Positions 8,634-17,078 of a stretch of 17,863 nucleotides of DNA are shown here, in pieces (the stretch's first letter is position 1; each line of letters begins with the position of its first letter). The position numbers were made by a program, and so were the translations under genes. Source of the DNA: an uncultured Paracoccaceae bacterium (GTDB lineage Bacteria > Pseudomonadota > Alphaproteobacteria > Rhodobacterales > Rhodobacteraceae). The notes under the pieces were generated by a model. That model was not told where the DNA came from and searched no databases. It saw only the letters and a list, made by a program, of their open reading frames with translations. Location of the stretch: contig CALEZJ010000418.1 in NCBI GenBank assembly GCA_937927885.1, positions 1-17,863 on the forward strand. The letters are read 5' to 3'.

Positions 8634-9841
8634 CCCGCGATCCCCTGGCCGAGCCGCCGCTGCGCCGCCCCGTCTCGAAGGCGGCGGCGCGCTGGGAATG
8701 GCCCGATCCGGCCAGCGCGACCGCGCCCCCCATTGCCCCGCGCGAGGCCCCGAGGCGGCCGGTGGCGCCCCTGTGGCCCGAGGAACCGGCCGTCGCCTTC
8801 TGGCCGGCCGCCGATCTGGCGCCGCCGCCTCCCGCCCCGGCTCCTGTCCCCGCCAGCACGCCGGGGCCCGAGGTCGATCTCTTTGCCCCCGTGCCCCCGA
8901 CGGCCGAATCCCTGGCCCGTTCACCGTTGGCCCGGTCTCACCTGGCCCATGCGTCGATGGTGGCCCCGCCAGATCCCCCCCGCCAGTTCGAACCGTCGCC
9001 CAGCCGCTTCAACTACCGGCTGAACCGCCTCTGGCTGACGCCGCTGGTGCGCCATCTGGTGCGGGTGGGCCTGCCGCTTGCGCTGGTTCTGGGTCTGGCC
9101 GGCGGCTGGCTGACCAGCGAGGACAACCGTGCCCGCCTTGGTCAGACCGTCGGCGCGATGGTCAGCACCGTGCAGAACCAGCCGGTGTTTCAGGTCCATT
9201 CCCTGCAGGTGCTCGCCGCGACGCCCGAGATCGCCGAGGCCGTCGCCGCCACGCTGGACCTGCGGTTTCCGGTATCCTACTTCGATCTGGACCTGACGGC
9301 GCTGCGCACGCGGGTCCAGGCCTTTGACGCGGTCGAACAGGCGTGGTTGCAGGTCCGCCCGGGCGGGCTGCTGGAAGTGCGGATTCAGGAACGGACCCCG
9401 GCCATGGTCTGGCGCCATGCCGGGGGGCTTGAACTGATCGACGCCACCGGCCACCGCGTCGCACTCCTGGCCAGCCGGTCCGCGCGTGCCGACCTGCCCC
9501 TGATACTGGGCGAGGGCGCCGACCGCGCGGTGGACGAGGCCCGGCAGCTGCTGGCCGTGGCCGTGCCGCTGCACCCGCGGCTGCGCGGCCTTGTCCGCGT
9601 CGGCGAACGGCGCTGGGATCTGGTGCTGGACCGCGACCAGCGCATCCTCCTGCCCGAACAGGGCGCGCTTGGCGCGCTTGAACGCGTGCTGGCCCTCGAC
9701 GCCGCCCAGCAAGTGCTGTCGCGCGATCTGCGCATCGTCGACATGCGCAACCCCACCCGCCCCACCATCCGGCTGACCGAAGGCGCCATGGCCGAGGTCA
9801 CCCGCAACCGTCCCACCCTGACCGGAGCCCGTAGACGATGA
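8621..9841 (+). CDS. ftsQ: Cell division protein FtsQ with long Pro/Ala-rich N-terminal extension
   Basis: Bitopic inner-membrane divisome protein that links early and late division proteins and, with FtsL/FtsB, controls septal synthesis. The 406-residue product has a cytoplasmic N-terminal part of about 145 residues, rich in Pro and Ala with a low-complexity patch near 66-82 ([13 protein letters not shown]). A membrane helix lies at about 147-165 ([18 protein letters not shown]). A POTRA-like domain follows at about 188-258 ([11 protein letters not shown] to EVRIQERTP), and then the FtsQ C-terminal domain ([17 protein letters not shown] onward, with LPLILGEGA). Identification rests on this order and on position between ddl and ftsA. 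The extension is longer than in typical FtsQ proteins. The ATG at 8621 lies within ddl; a later start is possible, but the frame stays coding-like throughout. The stop overlaps ftsA by ATGA. Confidence 0.9.
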   Translation: MSALTRDPLAEPPLRRPVSKAAARWEWPDPASATAPPIAPREAPRRPVAPLWPEEPAVAFWPAADLAPPPPAPAPVPASTPGPEVDLFAPVPPTAESLARSPLARSHLAHASMVAPPDPPRQFEPSPSRFNYRLNRLWLTPLVRHLVRVGLPLALVLGLAGGWLTSEDNRARLGQTVGAMVSTVQNQPVFQVHSLQVLAATPEIAEAVAATLDLRFPVSYFDLDLTALRTRVQAFDAVEQAWLQVRPGGLLEVRIQERTPAMVWRHAGGLELIDATGHRVALLASRSARADLPLILGEGADRAVDEARQLLAVAVPLHPRLRGLVRVGERRWDLVLDRDQRILLPEQGALGALERVLALDAAQQVLSRDLRIVDMRNPTRPTIRLTEGAMAEVTRNRPTLTGARRR

Positions 9842-11172
9842 CCGATCTCTACCAGTCTCAGCGCGCGATGAGAAACCTGCGCCAACAGGCGATGCAGCGA
9901 GGCGTGATCGCGGTGATGGATGTGGGCACGTTCAAGGTGGCCTGCCTGATCCTGAAATTCGGCGTCTCGGACGGCGCGCGCGCCGGGTCCGGCGTGGGGG
10001 CGATGGCGGGGCAGGCGGCGTTTCGGGTGATCGGCGCGGGCACCACGGCGTCGCGCGGGGTGCGCCTTGGCGAAATCGCCGCGATGCGCGAGACCGAGCG
10101 CGCGGTGCGCACCGCGTTGCAGAACGCGCAGAAGATGGCGCAGACCCGCGTCGATCACGCCATCCTCAGCTTTTCGGGCGGGGATGTGCGCAGCTATGGT
10201 CTCGAAGGTCTGGTCGAACTCGACGACGACCGCGTCAGCGAAAACGACATCGCCCGGGTTCTGGACAGTTGCGACATGCCCGATCTGGGTCCCGACCGCG
10301 AGGTCCTGCACGCGCAGCCGGTGAATTTCGTGCTGGACCACCGGTCGGGCCTCGCGGACCCGCGCGGTCAGGCGGGGCGGCGTCTGGGCTGCGACATGCA
10401 TCTGGTCAGCGTCAACGCCGATGTGGTGCAGAACCTCGTCCATTGCCTGAAGCGCTGCGATGTCGAGGTGGCGGGGCTGGCCTCGTCGGCCTATGTCGCG
10501 GGGCGCGCGGCGCTGGTCGAGGACGAACAGGAACTGGGCGCCGCCGCGATCGACATGGGGGCGGGGGCCACCAATCTGTCGATCTTCATCAAGGGCCACA
10601 TGATCTATGCCGACACGCTCAGGCTGGGCGGCGAGCACATCACCAGCGACATCGCCAAGGGCCTGTCGATCCCGCATTCCGTCGCGGAACGGATCAAGGC
10701 CTTTTACGGCGGCGTGCAGGCCACCGGTCAGGACGACCGCCAGGTGATCGATATCGGGGGCGATTCGGGCGACTGGGACAAGGACCGGCGCACCATCACC
10801 CGCAGCGAACTGATCGGCATCATGCGCCCGCGCGTCGAGGAGATCCTCGAAGGCGTGCGAGCGCGGCTTGACGTGGCCGGGTTCGACCATCTGCCCAGCC
10901 AGCAGATCGTGCTGACCGGCGGCGTCAGCCAGATCCCCGGTCTCGACGGTCTGGCGGCGCGCATCCTCGGCCAGCAGGTGCGCCTTGGCCGTCCGATCCG
11001 CGTGCCCGGCCTGCCGCAGGCCGCCACCGGCCCGGATTACGCCGCCATCGTGGGCCTGTGCCAGTTCGCCGCCAATCCGCAGGACGAATGGTGGGATTTC
11101 GACATTCCCGCCCAGCGATTTGCCGCAAAGCCGCTCAAGCGCGCGATGAAATGGTTCCGCGACAACTGGTGA
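9838..11172 (+). CDS. ftsA: Cell division protein FtsA (actin-like FtsZ membrane anchor)
   Basis: Actin-fold ATPase that tethers FtsZ polymers to the inner membrane and recruits later divisome proteins. It has 444 residues. The phosphate-1 loop is VIAVMDVGTFKVACL (23-37), with Phe32 where Ser or Ala is more usual. The 1C/SHS2 region contains AILSFSGGDVRSYG (108-121). Phosphate-2 is AAIDMGAGATNLSIF (236-250), and the adenosine motif is IVLTGGVSQIPGLDGLA (357-373). The C-terminus, KPLKRAMKWFRDNW (431-444), is the expected amphipathic membrane-targeting helix, preceded by a short linker. The ATG at 9838 overlaps the ftsQ stop by four bases, and GGAG lies upstream. A 214-base spacer follows before ftsZ. 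Confidence 0.96.
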   Translation: MTDLYQSQRAMRNLRQQAMQRGVIAVMDVGTFKVACLILKFGVSDGARAGSGVGAMAGQAAFRVIGAGTTASRGVRLGEIAAMRETERAVRTALQNAQKMAQTRVDHAILSFSGGDVRSYGLEGLVELDDDRVSENDIARVLDSCDMPDLGPDREVLHAQPVNFVLDHRSGLADPRGQAGRRLGCDMHLVSVNADVVQNLVHCLKRCDVEVAGLASSAYVAGRAALVEDEQELGAAAIDMGAGATNLSIFIKGHMIYADTLRLGGEHITSDIAKGLSIPHSVAERIKAFYGGVQATGQDDRQVIDIGGDSGDWDKDRRTITRSELIGIMRPRVEEILEGVRARLDVAGFDHLPSQQIVLTGGVSQIPGLDGLAARILGQQVRLGRPIRVPGLPQAATGPDYAAIVGLCQFAANPQDEWWDFDIPAQRFAAKPLKRAMKWFRDNW

Positions 11173-11386
11173 CCCCGGCCTGCCGCGATACCCGGCAAAA
11201 TCCGGCGAAGCGGCGGAAAAGTCATCGAACCCCGGGGTTTCAGGGGATGCGCGATTCGTTTTTTTGATGACGGCCCGTGCGGGGCGCGCTAAGATCAAGG
11301 GATAATTCGGCAAATCACCAACGACCGGATAACTCACCGAGGCAAAATCGGACCGGAAAATCCGGCAACATACAGGCGGACAGGCT
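11173..11386 (+). promoter_or_regulatory. ftsA-ftsZ intergenic region, likely ftsZ promoter and leader
   Basis: A 214-base AT-richer spacer, the longest inside the division block. It contains a 12-base perfect palindrome AACCCCGGGGTT (11228-11239) and a T7 run (11259-11265). A GATTC site (11253-11257) would be a CcrM-type GANTC methylation site. A -10-like TAAGAT (11290-11295) is preceded by TTGATG (11264-11269) at a poor 20-base spacing. Four related motifs are present: CCGGCAAAATCCGGC (11192-11206), CGGCAAATC (11308-11316), GGCAAAATCGG (11341-11351) and CCGGAAAATCCGGC (11353-11366). ftsZ commonly has its own promoters in this region; the exact start site cannot be fixed from sequence alone. 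Confidence 0.5.
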
Positions 11387-13216
11387 ATGGCTCTCAATTT
11401 CGTTGCGACCGAGACAAAGGATTTGACTCCGCGCATCACCGTGTTCGGGGTGGGCGGGGCAGGCGGCAATGCCGTCAACAACATGATCGACCAGAACCTT
11501 GAAGGGGTCGAATTCGTGGTGGCCAACACCGATGCGCAGGCGCTGCAGCAATCGAAGGCCCCCGTGCGCATCCAGCTGGGCGTCAAGGCGACCGAAGGTC
11601 TGGGCGCCGGCGCGCGGCCCTCGGTGGGCGCCGCCGCGGCCGAGGAAACGCTTGCCGACATCATGGACCACCTGGCGGGCGCGCACATGTGCTTCATCAC
11701 CGCCGGCATGGGCGGCGGCACCGGCACCGGCGCGGCGCCGATCATCGCCCAGGCCGCGCGCGAAATGGGCGTGCTGACCGTCGGCGTCGTGACCAAACCC
11801 TTCGCCTTCGAAGGCGCCAAGCGGATGCGGCAGGCCGAAGAGGGTGTCGAAGCCCTGCAAAAGGTCGTCGACACGCTCATCATCATCCCCAACCAGAACC
11901 TGTTCCGGCTGGCGAATGAACGCACGACCTTCACCGAAGCCTTCGCGCTGGCCGATGACGTGCTCTATCAGGGCGTCAAGGGGGTCACCGACCTGATGGT
12001 CCGCCCCGGCATGATCAACCTCGACTTTGCCGATGTGCGCGCCGTGATGGACGAGATGGGCAAGGCCATGATGGGCACCGGCGAGGCCGAAGGCGAGGAA
12101 CGCGCGCGTCAGGCCGCCGAAAAGGCGATCGCCAACCCGCTTCTGGACGAAATCAGCCTGCACGGTGCCAAGGGCGTCCTGATCAACATCACCGGCGGGC
12201 ATGACCTGACGCTGTTCGAACTCGACGAGGCCGCGAACCTGATCCGCGAAAAGGTCGACCCCGAGGCGAACATCATCGTCGGCTCGACCCTGGACAATTC
12301 GATGCAGGGCAAGATCCGCGTGTCGGTCGTCGCCACCGGGATCGAGGCGCAGGCCCAGGTCGCCGAGGTTCCCCGCCGCCGTCTGGCCGAACCCCTGCTG
12401 GCCGCCACCCCGGTGATGGAGCCCGCTCCGGCCCCCGTGGCCGAGGCCCCCGCGCCGGTCGACACCTGGTACGACTCGCGCCGCGAGGCGATGGCCGAAC
12501 CGCCCCGCTACGAGCCGCACTACGAGCAGCCGCGCCAGGACGCCCGGAGCGCCGCCCGCACCTATCACGACGAACCCGCAGCGCCCGCGCAGGACAGCTA
12601 TTACGCGCCGCCAACCGACTATTCCCGCAGCGTCGAGGCGCCCCGCGCCGCCGATCCGGTGCAGGACGACTTCTTCCTCGACGACATTCTGGGCGAGGAA
12701 GCCCAGGCGCCGCGCAAGACGGTGGTCAAGCGTGCCGCGGCCCCCGCGGCGGCGCCTGCCCAGTCCTATGCACCCCAGGCCCATGCGCACCAGACCCATG
12801 CGCATCAGCCTGCCGCGCCGCAGCCCGCGCGCGCCGAACAGGCCTTCACCGCGCCGCGCCCGCAGCCGCGCCAGCCCGGTCAACCCTCGCCCGAGGTGCT
12901 GGAACGCCTGCGCCGCGTCACCGAGGGATCGAATCGCCCGGTGTCCGCCCCCCGGCCTGTCGCGCAGGCCGTGCCGCATGCCGCACCCCAGCCCGCGCCG
13001 CAGCCCGCTGCCGCGCAGGAACGCAGCCGGTTTGGCGGCATCGGATCGCTGATCAACCGGATGTCCGGCCATGCGGCCGAACCCCAGCCCCAGCGGTCGG
13101 CCCGCGCCCAGCCCGCGCTGCAATCGCGTCCCGCCTCCTACGAGGACGAGGCGCAGCACGCGGCCTCGCAGGATCAGATCGAGATCCCCGCCTTCTTGCG
13201 TCGGCAGGTGAACTGA
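11387..13216 (+). CDS. ftsZ: Cell division GTPase FtsZ with long C-terminal linker
   Basis: Tubulin-like GTPase forming the cytokinetic Z ring, 609 residues. The globular domain spans about residues 14-320. It has the N-terminal [13 protein letters not shown] (21-33), the GTP signature [11 protein letters not shown] (108-118), and [12 protein letters not shown] (171-182). The T7 synergy loop is [11 protein letters not shown] (211-221), containing the catalytic Asp. A disordered, Pro/Ala/Gln-rich linker of about 275 residues follows (about 322-597), with a His-rich patch near 465-474. It ends in the conserved tail [11 protein letters not shown] (599-609), which binds FtsA and other partners. 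Linkers of this size occur in alphaproteobacteria; E. coli FtsZ is far shorter. Three more ordered-looking islands lie in the linker (427-449, 501-511, 548-561). Translation starts at the ATG at 11387 behind an AGGCGGACAGG region. A strong terminator follows. Confidence 0.97.
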   Translation: MALNFVATETKDLTPRITVFGVGGAGGNAVNNMIDQNLEGVEFVVANTDAQALQQSKAPVRIQLGVKATEGLGAGARPSVGAAAAEETLADIMDHLAGAHMCFITAGMGGGTGTGAAPIIAQAAREMGVLTVGVVTKPFAFEGAKRMRQAEEGVEALQKVVDTLIIIPNQNLFRLANERTTFTEAFALADDVLYQGVKGVTDLMVRPGMINLDFADVRAVMDEMGKAMMGTGEAEGEERARQAAEKAIANPLLDEISLHGAKGVLINITGGHDLTLFELDEAANLIREKVDPEANIIVGSTLDNSMQGKIRVSVVATGIEAQAQVAEVPRRRLAEPLLAATPVMEPAPAPVAEAPAPVDTWYDSRREAMAEPPRYEPHYEQPRQDARSAARTYHDEPAAPAQDSYYAPPTDYSRSVEAPRAADPVQDDFFLDDILGEEAQAPRKTVVKRAAAPAAAPAQSYAPQAHAHQTHAHQPAAPQPARAEQAFTAPRPQPRQPGQPSPEVLERLRRVTEGSNRPVSAPRPVAQAVPHAAPQPAPQPAAAQERSRFGGIGSLINRMSGHAAEPQPQRSARAQPALQSRPASYEDEAQHAASQDQIEIPAFLRRQVN

Positions 13217-13258
13217 GCGGAAAACCGCCATCACTTCGTGATCCACCCAGACTTGGGG

Positions 13259-13282
13259 AAAACCGGCGAAAGCCGGTTTTTT
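13259..13282 (+). terminator. Intrinsic terminator after ftsZ
   Basis: A 9-bp perfect stem AAAACCGGC / GCCGGTTTT with a GAAA tetraloop continues into a run of six T residues. It begins 43 bases after the ftsZ stop and should end the dcw transcript. Two smaller stems precede it in the 3' UTR: GCGG-AAAA-CCGC (13217-13228) and ATCAC-TTC-GTGAT (13230-13242). Confidence 0.93.
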
Positions 13283-13378
13283 CCGCCTTGTATCAAGGGT
13301 CTAGGGATTTCATTTCCGAAGTCGGCAGAAACCCGCGCAAGCCCGCCGACTACGTTACATCCTGTTGCAAACCGTGAC

Positions 13379-13407
13379 TTGAGCATTCTGTAACCTGTTT
13401 CTAAAGA
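13379..13407 (+). promoter_or_regulatory. Candidate sigma70-type promoter for lpxC
   Basis: TTGAGC (13379-13384) and TAAAGA (13402-13407) are separated by exactly 17 bases, in an AT-richer gap after the ftsZ terminator and 34 bases before the lpxC GTG. An alternative pair further upstream uses TTGCAA (13365-13370). GTTACA (13354-13359) and TGTAAC (13389-13394) form an inverted repeat around it that could be an operator. The prediction is by eye only. Confidence 0.42.
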
Positions 13408-13441
13408 AAACGTGAAGTCGGGGCCGCCCCAGGGGACATTC

Positions 13442-14365
13442 GTGCAGACCACTCTTGCAGACAGCGTTGGCTTTGACGGCATCGCCCTTCATTCGGGCGC
13501 CGGAGTCAGGCTGGTTGTGCGCCCCGCTCCGGCCGATCACGGGATCGTGTTCCTCCGGACCGATCTCGACGCGGCCCTCGATCGCCGCATCCCGGTGCGC
13601 CCCGAAGCCCTGATCGAGGCCAGCCTCTGCACCCGCATCGGCAATTCCGCCGGGGTCACCGTTTCGACCATCGAACATCTGATGGCGGCCCTTGCCGGCT
13701 GCGGCATCCACAATGCGCTGGTCGAACTCGACGGGCCCGAGGTTCCGATCCTCGACGGCTCGTCCCGGCCCTTTGTGGCGGGTTTCATGCAGGTCGGGCT
13801 GGCCGTGCAGGACGCCGCGCTGCGCGCCATCCGCGTGCGCCGCACCGTCGAGGTGCGCGCGGGCGAGGCCTGGGCGCGGCTGGAACCCGCGCCGCACCTG
13901 ACCATCGCCTTCGAGATCGACTTTCCCGATGGCGCCATCGGTCACCAGCACCTGGAACTGGCGCTGTGCAACGGCACCTTCGTGCGCGAACTCAGCGATT
14001 GCCGCACCTTCTGCCGCCAGGCGGATGTGGATTTCATGCGCGCCAACGGCCTTGCGCTGGGCGGCACCTATGACAATGCGCTGGTCGTGCAGGGGGATGC
14101 GATCCTCAGCCCCGGCGGCCTGCGCCGCGACGGCGAACCCGTGCGCCACAAGATGCTGGACGCGTTGGGGGATCTGGCCGTGGCCGGTGCGCCGATTCTG
14201 GGGCGCTATGTGGGCCATCGGGCCGGGCACACGCTGACCGGGCGTCTGGTGCGCGCGCTCCTGGCGGATCCGGCGGCCTGGGAATGGGTCACCGTCGAGG
14301 GTGCGCAGGCCCATGCGATGCCGGGCGCCGGTGTCTCGGTCGAGGATCTGCGCGCGCTCGCGTGA
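13442..14365 (+). CDS. lpxC: UDP-3-O-acyl-N-acetylglucosamine deacetylase LpxC
   Basis: Cytoplasmic zinc deacetylase that catalyses the committed step of lipid A synthesis, showing the organism makes a lipid A outer membrane. It has 307 residues. The GTG at 13442 is chosen because it gives the family N-terminus MQTTL and ALHSG (15-19), and AGGGGA lies five bases upstream. A GTG at 13412 would add ten atypical residues. Catalytic and metal residues are in place: Glu78-His79 in STIEHLMAAL (75-84), His236 and Asp240 in VRHKMLDALGDL (234-245), and His263 in GHRAGHTL (258-265). The ELDGPEVPILDGSS motif (95-108) is also conserved. In proteobacteria lpxC commonly follows ftsZ. Here it is separated by a terminator and probably has its own promoter. 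Confidence 0.97.
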   Translation: MQTTLADSVGFDGIALHSGAGVRLVVRPAPADHGIVFLRTDLDAALDRRIPVRPEALIEASLCTRIGNSAGVTVSTIEHLMAALAGCGIHNALVELDGPEVPILDGSSRPFVAGFMQVGLAVQDAALRAIRVRRTVEVRAGEAWARLEPAPHLTIAFEIDFPDGAIGHQHLELALCNGTFVRELSDCRTFCRQADVDFMRANGLALGGTYDNALVVQGDAILSPGGLRRDGEPVRHKMLDALGDLAVAGAPILGRYVGHRAGHTLTGRLVRALLADPAAWEWVTVEGAQAHAMPGAGVSVEDLRALA

Positions 14366-14373
14366 CGGGTCCG

Positions 14374-14395
14374 GCCCCCTCGGCCGCAGGGGGGC
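14374..14395 (+). other. GC-rich hairpin after lpxC
   Basis: GCCCCCT (14374-14380) and AGGGGGGC (14388-14395) form a stem with one bulged G and a 7-base loop, nine bases after the lpxC stop. No T-run follows, so it may protect the mRNA 3' end or weakly terminate. A smaller CCGG-AAAGAA-CCGG stem lies at 14398-14411. Confidence 0.4.
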
Positions 14396-14441
14396 ATCCG
14401 GAAAGAACCGGCAAGCCTTCGCCCTCGGGCCGAAAGCCGTT

Positions 14442-14470
14442 TTGCGCGCGCGGCGATAACGTGCTAACCA
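14442..14470 (+). promoter_or_regulatory. Weak candidate promoter upstream of bamD
   Basis: TTGCGC (14442-14447) and TAACCA (14465-14470) lie 17 bases apart, about 100 bases before the bamD start, in a 206-base gap after lpxC. A GATTC (GANTC) site lies downstream at 14503-14507. The -10 element is a poor match, so this is only a candidate. Confidence 0.28.
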
Positions 14471-14571
14471 GACCCTCGACAAGCGCCGCAAAGGCGGGCA
14501 AGGATTCGCAACGGCGCGCCTGCCCACAGGCTGCCGCGCGCCCCGAGCAGGACGACAGGAAGAGGACCAGC

Positions 14572-15417
14572 ATGCACGGCACCGGCCGCAAATTCGCCTC
14601 GCTTGCGGTGACGGGGGCGCTGGTTCTGGCGCTGTCCGCCTGCTCGAATCGCGTTTCCGACAATGAGTCGCTCGAAGCCTTCAGCGCCGAGGAAATCTTT
14701 GCCCGCGGCGAATATGTTCTGGAAAACACCAGCCGGGCCGAAGCCTCGCTGCGCTATTTCCGCGAGATCGAGCGCCTCTATCCCTATACCGACTGGGCGC
14801 GCCGCTCGATCGTGATGCAGGCCTATGCCCAGCACCGCGCCCGGCAATTCGAGGAAGCGCGCGCCACCGCGCAGCGGTTCCTCGATCAATACCCCGGCGA
14901 CCCCGATGCGGCCTGGGCGGCCTATATCGTGGCGCTGACCTATTACGACCAGATCGAGGATGTGGGCCGCGATCAGGGGGTTACCTTCCAGGCGCTGCGC
15001 CATCTGCGCTATGTGATCGAACAATACCCGAACTCGGAATACGCCCGCTCGGCGGTGCTGAAATTCGATCTGGCCTTTGATCGGCTGGCCGCCAAGGAAA
15101 TGGAGATCGGGCGCTATTATCTGGCGCGCGGGAATTACCAGGCGGCGGTGAACCGCTTTCGGGTGGTGGTCGAGGAATTCCAGACCACCTCGCACACGCC
15201 CGAGGCGCTGCACCGCCTCGTCGAGGCCTATCTCGCCCTTGGCCTGCGCGACGAGGCCCAGACGGCCGGCGCGATTCTGGGCCACAACTTCCGCTCGAAC
15301 CCGTTCTACGAGGACAGCTTCCGCCTCCTGTCGCGGCAGGGGCTGGATGCCAATGCCACGGGCGAGGGCTGGTTGCGCAACGTCTACCGGCGGACCGTCC
15401 GCGGCGAGTGGATCTGA
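14572..15417 (+). CDS. bamD: Outer-membrane assembly lipoprotein BamD
   Basis: Outer-membrane lipoprotein of the BAM complex that helps BamA fold and insert beta-barrel proteins. The 281-residue precursor has a lipoprotein signal: MHGTGRKF, a hydrophobic stretch, then the lipobox LSAC with Cys24 as the lipidation site. The mature part has BamD-type TPR repeats: AEEIFARGEYVLENTSRAEA (40-59), FREIERLYPYTDWARRS, FLDQYPGDPDAAWAAYIVAL, VIEQYPNSEYARSA, and a GRYYLARGNYQAAVNRF motif. The ATG at 14572 is preceded by AGGAAGAGGA and starts exactly at the signal peptide, although the frame is open further upstream. recN starts 11 bases after its stop. Confidence 0.95.
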   Translation: MHGTGRKFASLAVTGALVLALSACSNRVSDNESLEAFSAEEIFARGEYVLENTSRAEASLRYFREIERLYPYTDWARRSIVMQAYAQHRARQFEEARATAQRFLDQYPGDPDAAWAAYIVALTYYDQIEDVGRDQGVTFQALRHLRYVIEQYPNSEYARSAVLKFDLAFDRLAAKEMEIGRYYLARGNYQAAVNRFRVVVEEFQTTSHTPEALHRLVEAYLALGLRDEAQTAGAILGHNFRSNPFYEDSFRLLSRQGLDANATGEGWLRNVYRRTVRGEWI

Positions 15418-15428
15418 GCACAGGCGCC

Positions 15429-17078
15429 ATGCTGCGCACGCTTGCCATCCGCGACATGCTGCTGATCGACCGGCTGGACCTGGGGTTCCGGCCCGGCCTG
15501 AACGTGCTGACCGGCGAAACCGGCGCGGGCAAGTCGATCCTGCTGGATTCCCTGGGCTTCGTGCTGGGCTGGCGGGGCAGGGCCGATCTGGTCCGCCAGG
15601 GCGCCGAGCAGGGCGAGGTCGAGGCGGTGTTTGATCTCGCGCCCGACCATCCGGGCCGCGCCGTGCTGGCCGAGGCCGGGATCGCCGCCGAGGACGAGGT
15701 GATCCTGCGCCGGGTCAATGCGCTCGATGGCCGCAAGACCGCCTGGATCAACGACCGCCGCGCCAGTGGCGAGGTCCTGCGCGCGCTCGGTGACACGCTG
15801 GTGGAATTGCACGGCCAGCATGACGACCGTGGCCTTCTGAACCCGCGCGGGCATCGCCAGTTGCTGGATGCCTTTGCCGGGGTTGACGGCGAACTGGCCG
15901 AGGTGCGCGCAGGCTGGCGCGCGCTCTCCGAGGCGCGCCGCGCGCGCGAGGCGGCCGCCGGGCGGCTGGGGGCGCTGCGCGCCGAGGAAGATTTCCTGCG
16001 CCACGCGGTCAAGGAACTGGACCTTCTGGACCCGCAACCGGGCGAGGAGGCCGAACTCGACAGTCGCCGCCGCCTGATGCAGGCCGGGGCGCGGCTCAGG
16101 GGGGATGTCGCGCGCGCGCGTCAGGTGCTGGGCGAGGACGGGGTCGAGCGCCTGGCCCTCGATGCCCTGCGCTGGATCGAGGGGGCGGCCGACGGCGTCG
16201 AGGGGCGGCTTGACGGCGCGCTCGACGCGCTGGGCCGGGTGCTGGGCGAACTGGCCGAGGTGCAGGCGGGGATCGACGCCTGCCTTGATGCGCTCGATAC
16301 CGACCCGCTTCAACTGGAACAGGTCGAGGAACGGCTCTTTGCCCTGCGGGCGCTGGCGCGCAAGCATGGCGTGGCGCCCGACGATCTGGGTGCCCATGCG
16401 GCGGCGCTGCGCGAGCGGCTGGACGCGCTCGACGCGGGCGATCAGGGCATCGCCCGGCTAGCGCAGGCCGAATCCGCCGCCCGCACCCGCTTTGACCAAT
16501 CCTGTGCGCGGCTCTCGACCCGCCGTCGCGCGGCGGCGCGGCGGCTCGATGCGGCGATGGCGGCCGAACTCGCGCCGCTGAAGATGGAACGCGCGGTGTT
16601 CCAGACCGTCTTTACCGAGGCCGAACCGGGCCCCGAGGGCGCCGATGCGGTGACCTTCGAGGTGGCGACCAACCCGGGCGCGCCCGCCGGTCCCTTGAAC
16701 CGCATTGCCTCGGGCGGGGAATTGTCGCGCTTTCTTCTGGCGCTCAAGGTCTGCCTCAGCCGGGGGCAAACCGGCCTCACGCTGATCTTTGACGAGATCG
16801 ACCGGGGCGTGGGCGGGGCGACCGCCGATGCCGTGGGCCGCCGTCTGCGCGCGCTGGCCGAGGGCGCGCAGGTGCTGGTGGTCACCCACAGCCCGCAGGT
16901 CGCGGCGCTGGGGGCGCATCACTGGCGGGTGGAAAAGCGGGTTCTCGGCGAGGTCACGCTCAGCCGGGTCCTGCCGCTTTCCGCCGAGGACCGCATCGAC
17001 GAGATTGCCCGCATGCTGTCGGGTGATACGATCACCGAGGCGGCGCGCGGTGCGGCCCGGGCGCTGATCGGCGCGTGA
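15429..17078 (+). CDS. recN: DNA repair ATPase RecN (SMC-like)
   Basis: SMC-family ATPase acting early in recombinational repair of double-strand breaks, 549 residues. The N-terminal half of the ATPase carries Walker A GETGAGKSI (29-37). The Q-loop region follows, with LVELHGQHDDRGLL (124-137), typical of RecN. A central, mostly helical Ala/Arg/Glu-rich coiled-coil section spans about 155-385, with the RecN-type LARKHGV near 309-315. The C-terminal half has the ABC signature ASGGELSRF (427-435), Walker B TLIFDEIDRGVGG (451-463) and the H-loop VVTHSPQVAALG (484-495). The ATG at 15429 gives the family start MLRTLAIRDM; a GTG at 15408 would add seven residues and overlap bamD. A bamD-recN adjacency suggests cotranscription. 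Confidence 0.96.
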   Translation: MLRTLAIRDMLLIDRLDLGFRPGLNVLTGETGAGKSILLDSLGFVLGWRGRADLVRQGAEQGEVEAVFDLAPDHPGRAVLAEAGIAAEDEVILRRVNALDGRKTAWINDRRASGEVLRALGDTLVELHGQHDDRGLLNPRGHRQLLDAFAGVDGELAEVRAGWRALSEARRAREAAAGRLGALRAEEDFLRHAVKELDLLDPQPGEEAELDSRRRLMQAGARLRGDVARARQVLGEDGVERLALDALRWIEGAADGVEGRLDGALDALGRVLGELAEVQAGIDACLDALDTDPLQLEQVEERLFALRALARKHGVAPDDLGAHAAALRERLDALDAGDQGIARLAQAESAARTRFDQSCARLSTRRRAAARRLDAAMAAELAPLKMERAVFQTVFTEAEPGPEGADAVTFEVATNPGAPAGPLNRIASGGELSRFLLALKVCLSRGQTGLTLIFDEIDRGVGGATADAVGRRLRALAEGAQVLVVTHSPQVAALGAHHWRVEKRVLGEVTLSRVLPLSAEDRIDEIARMLSGDTITEAARGAARALIGA

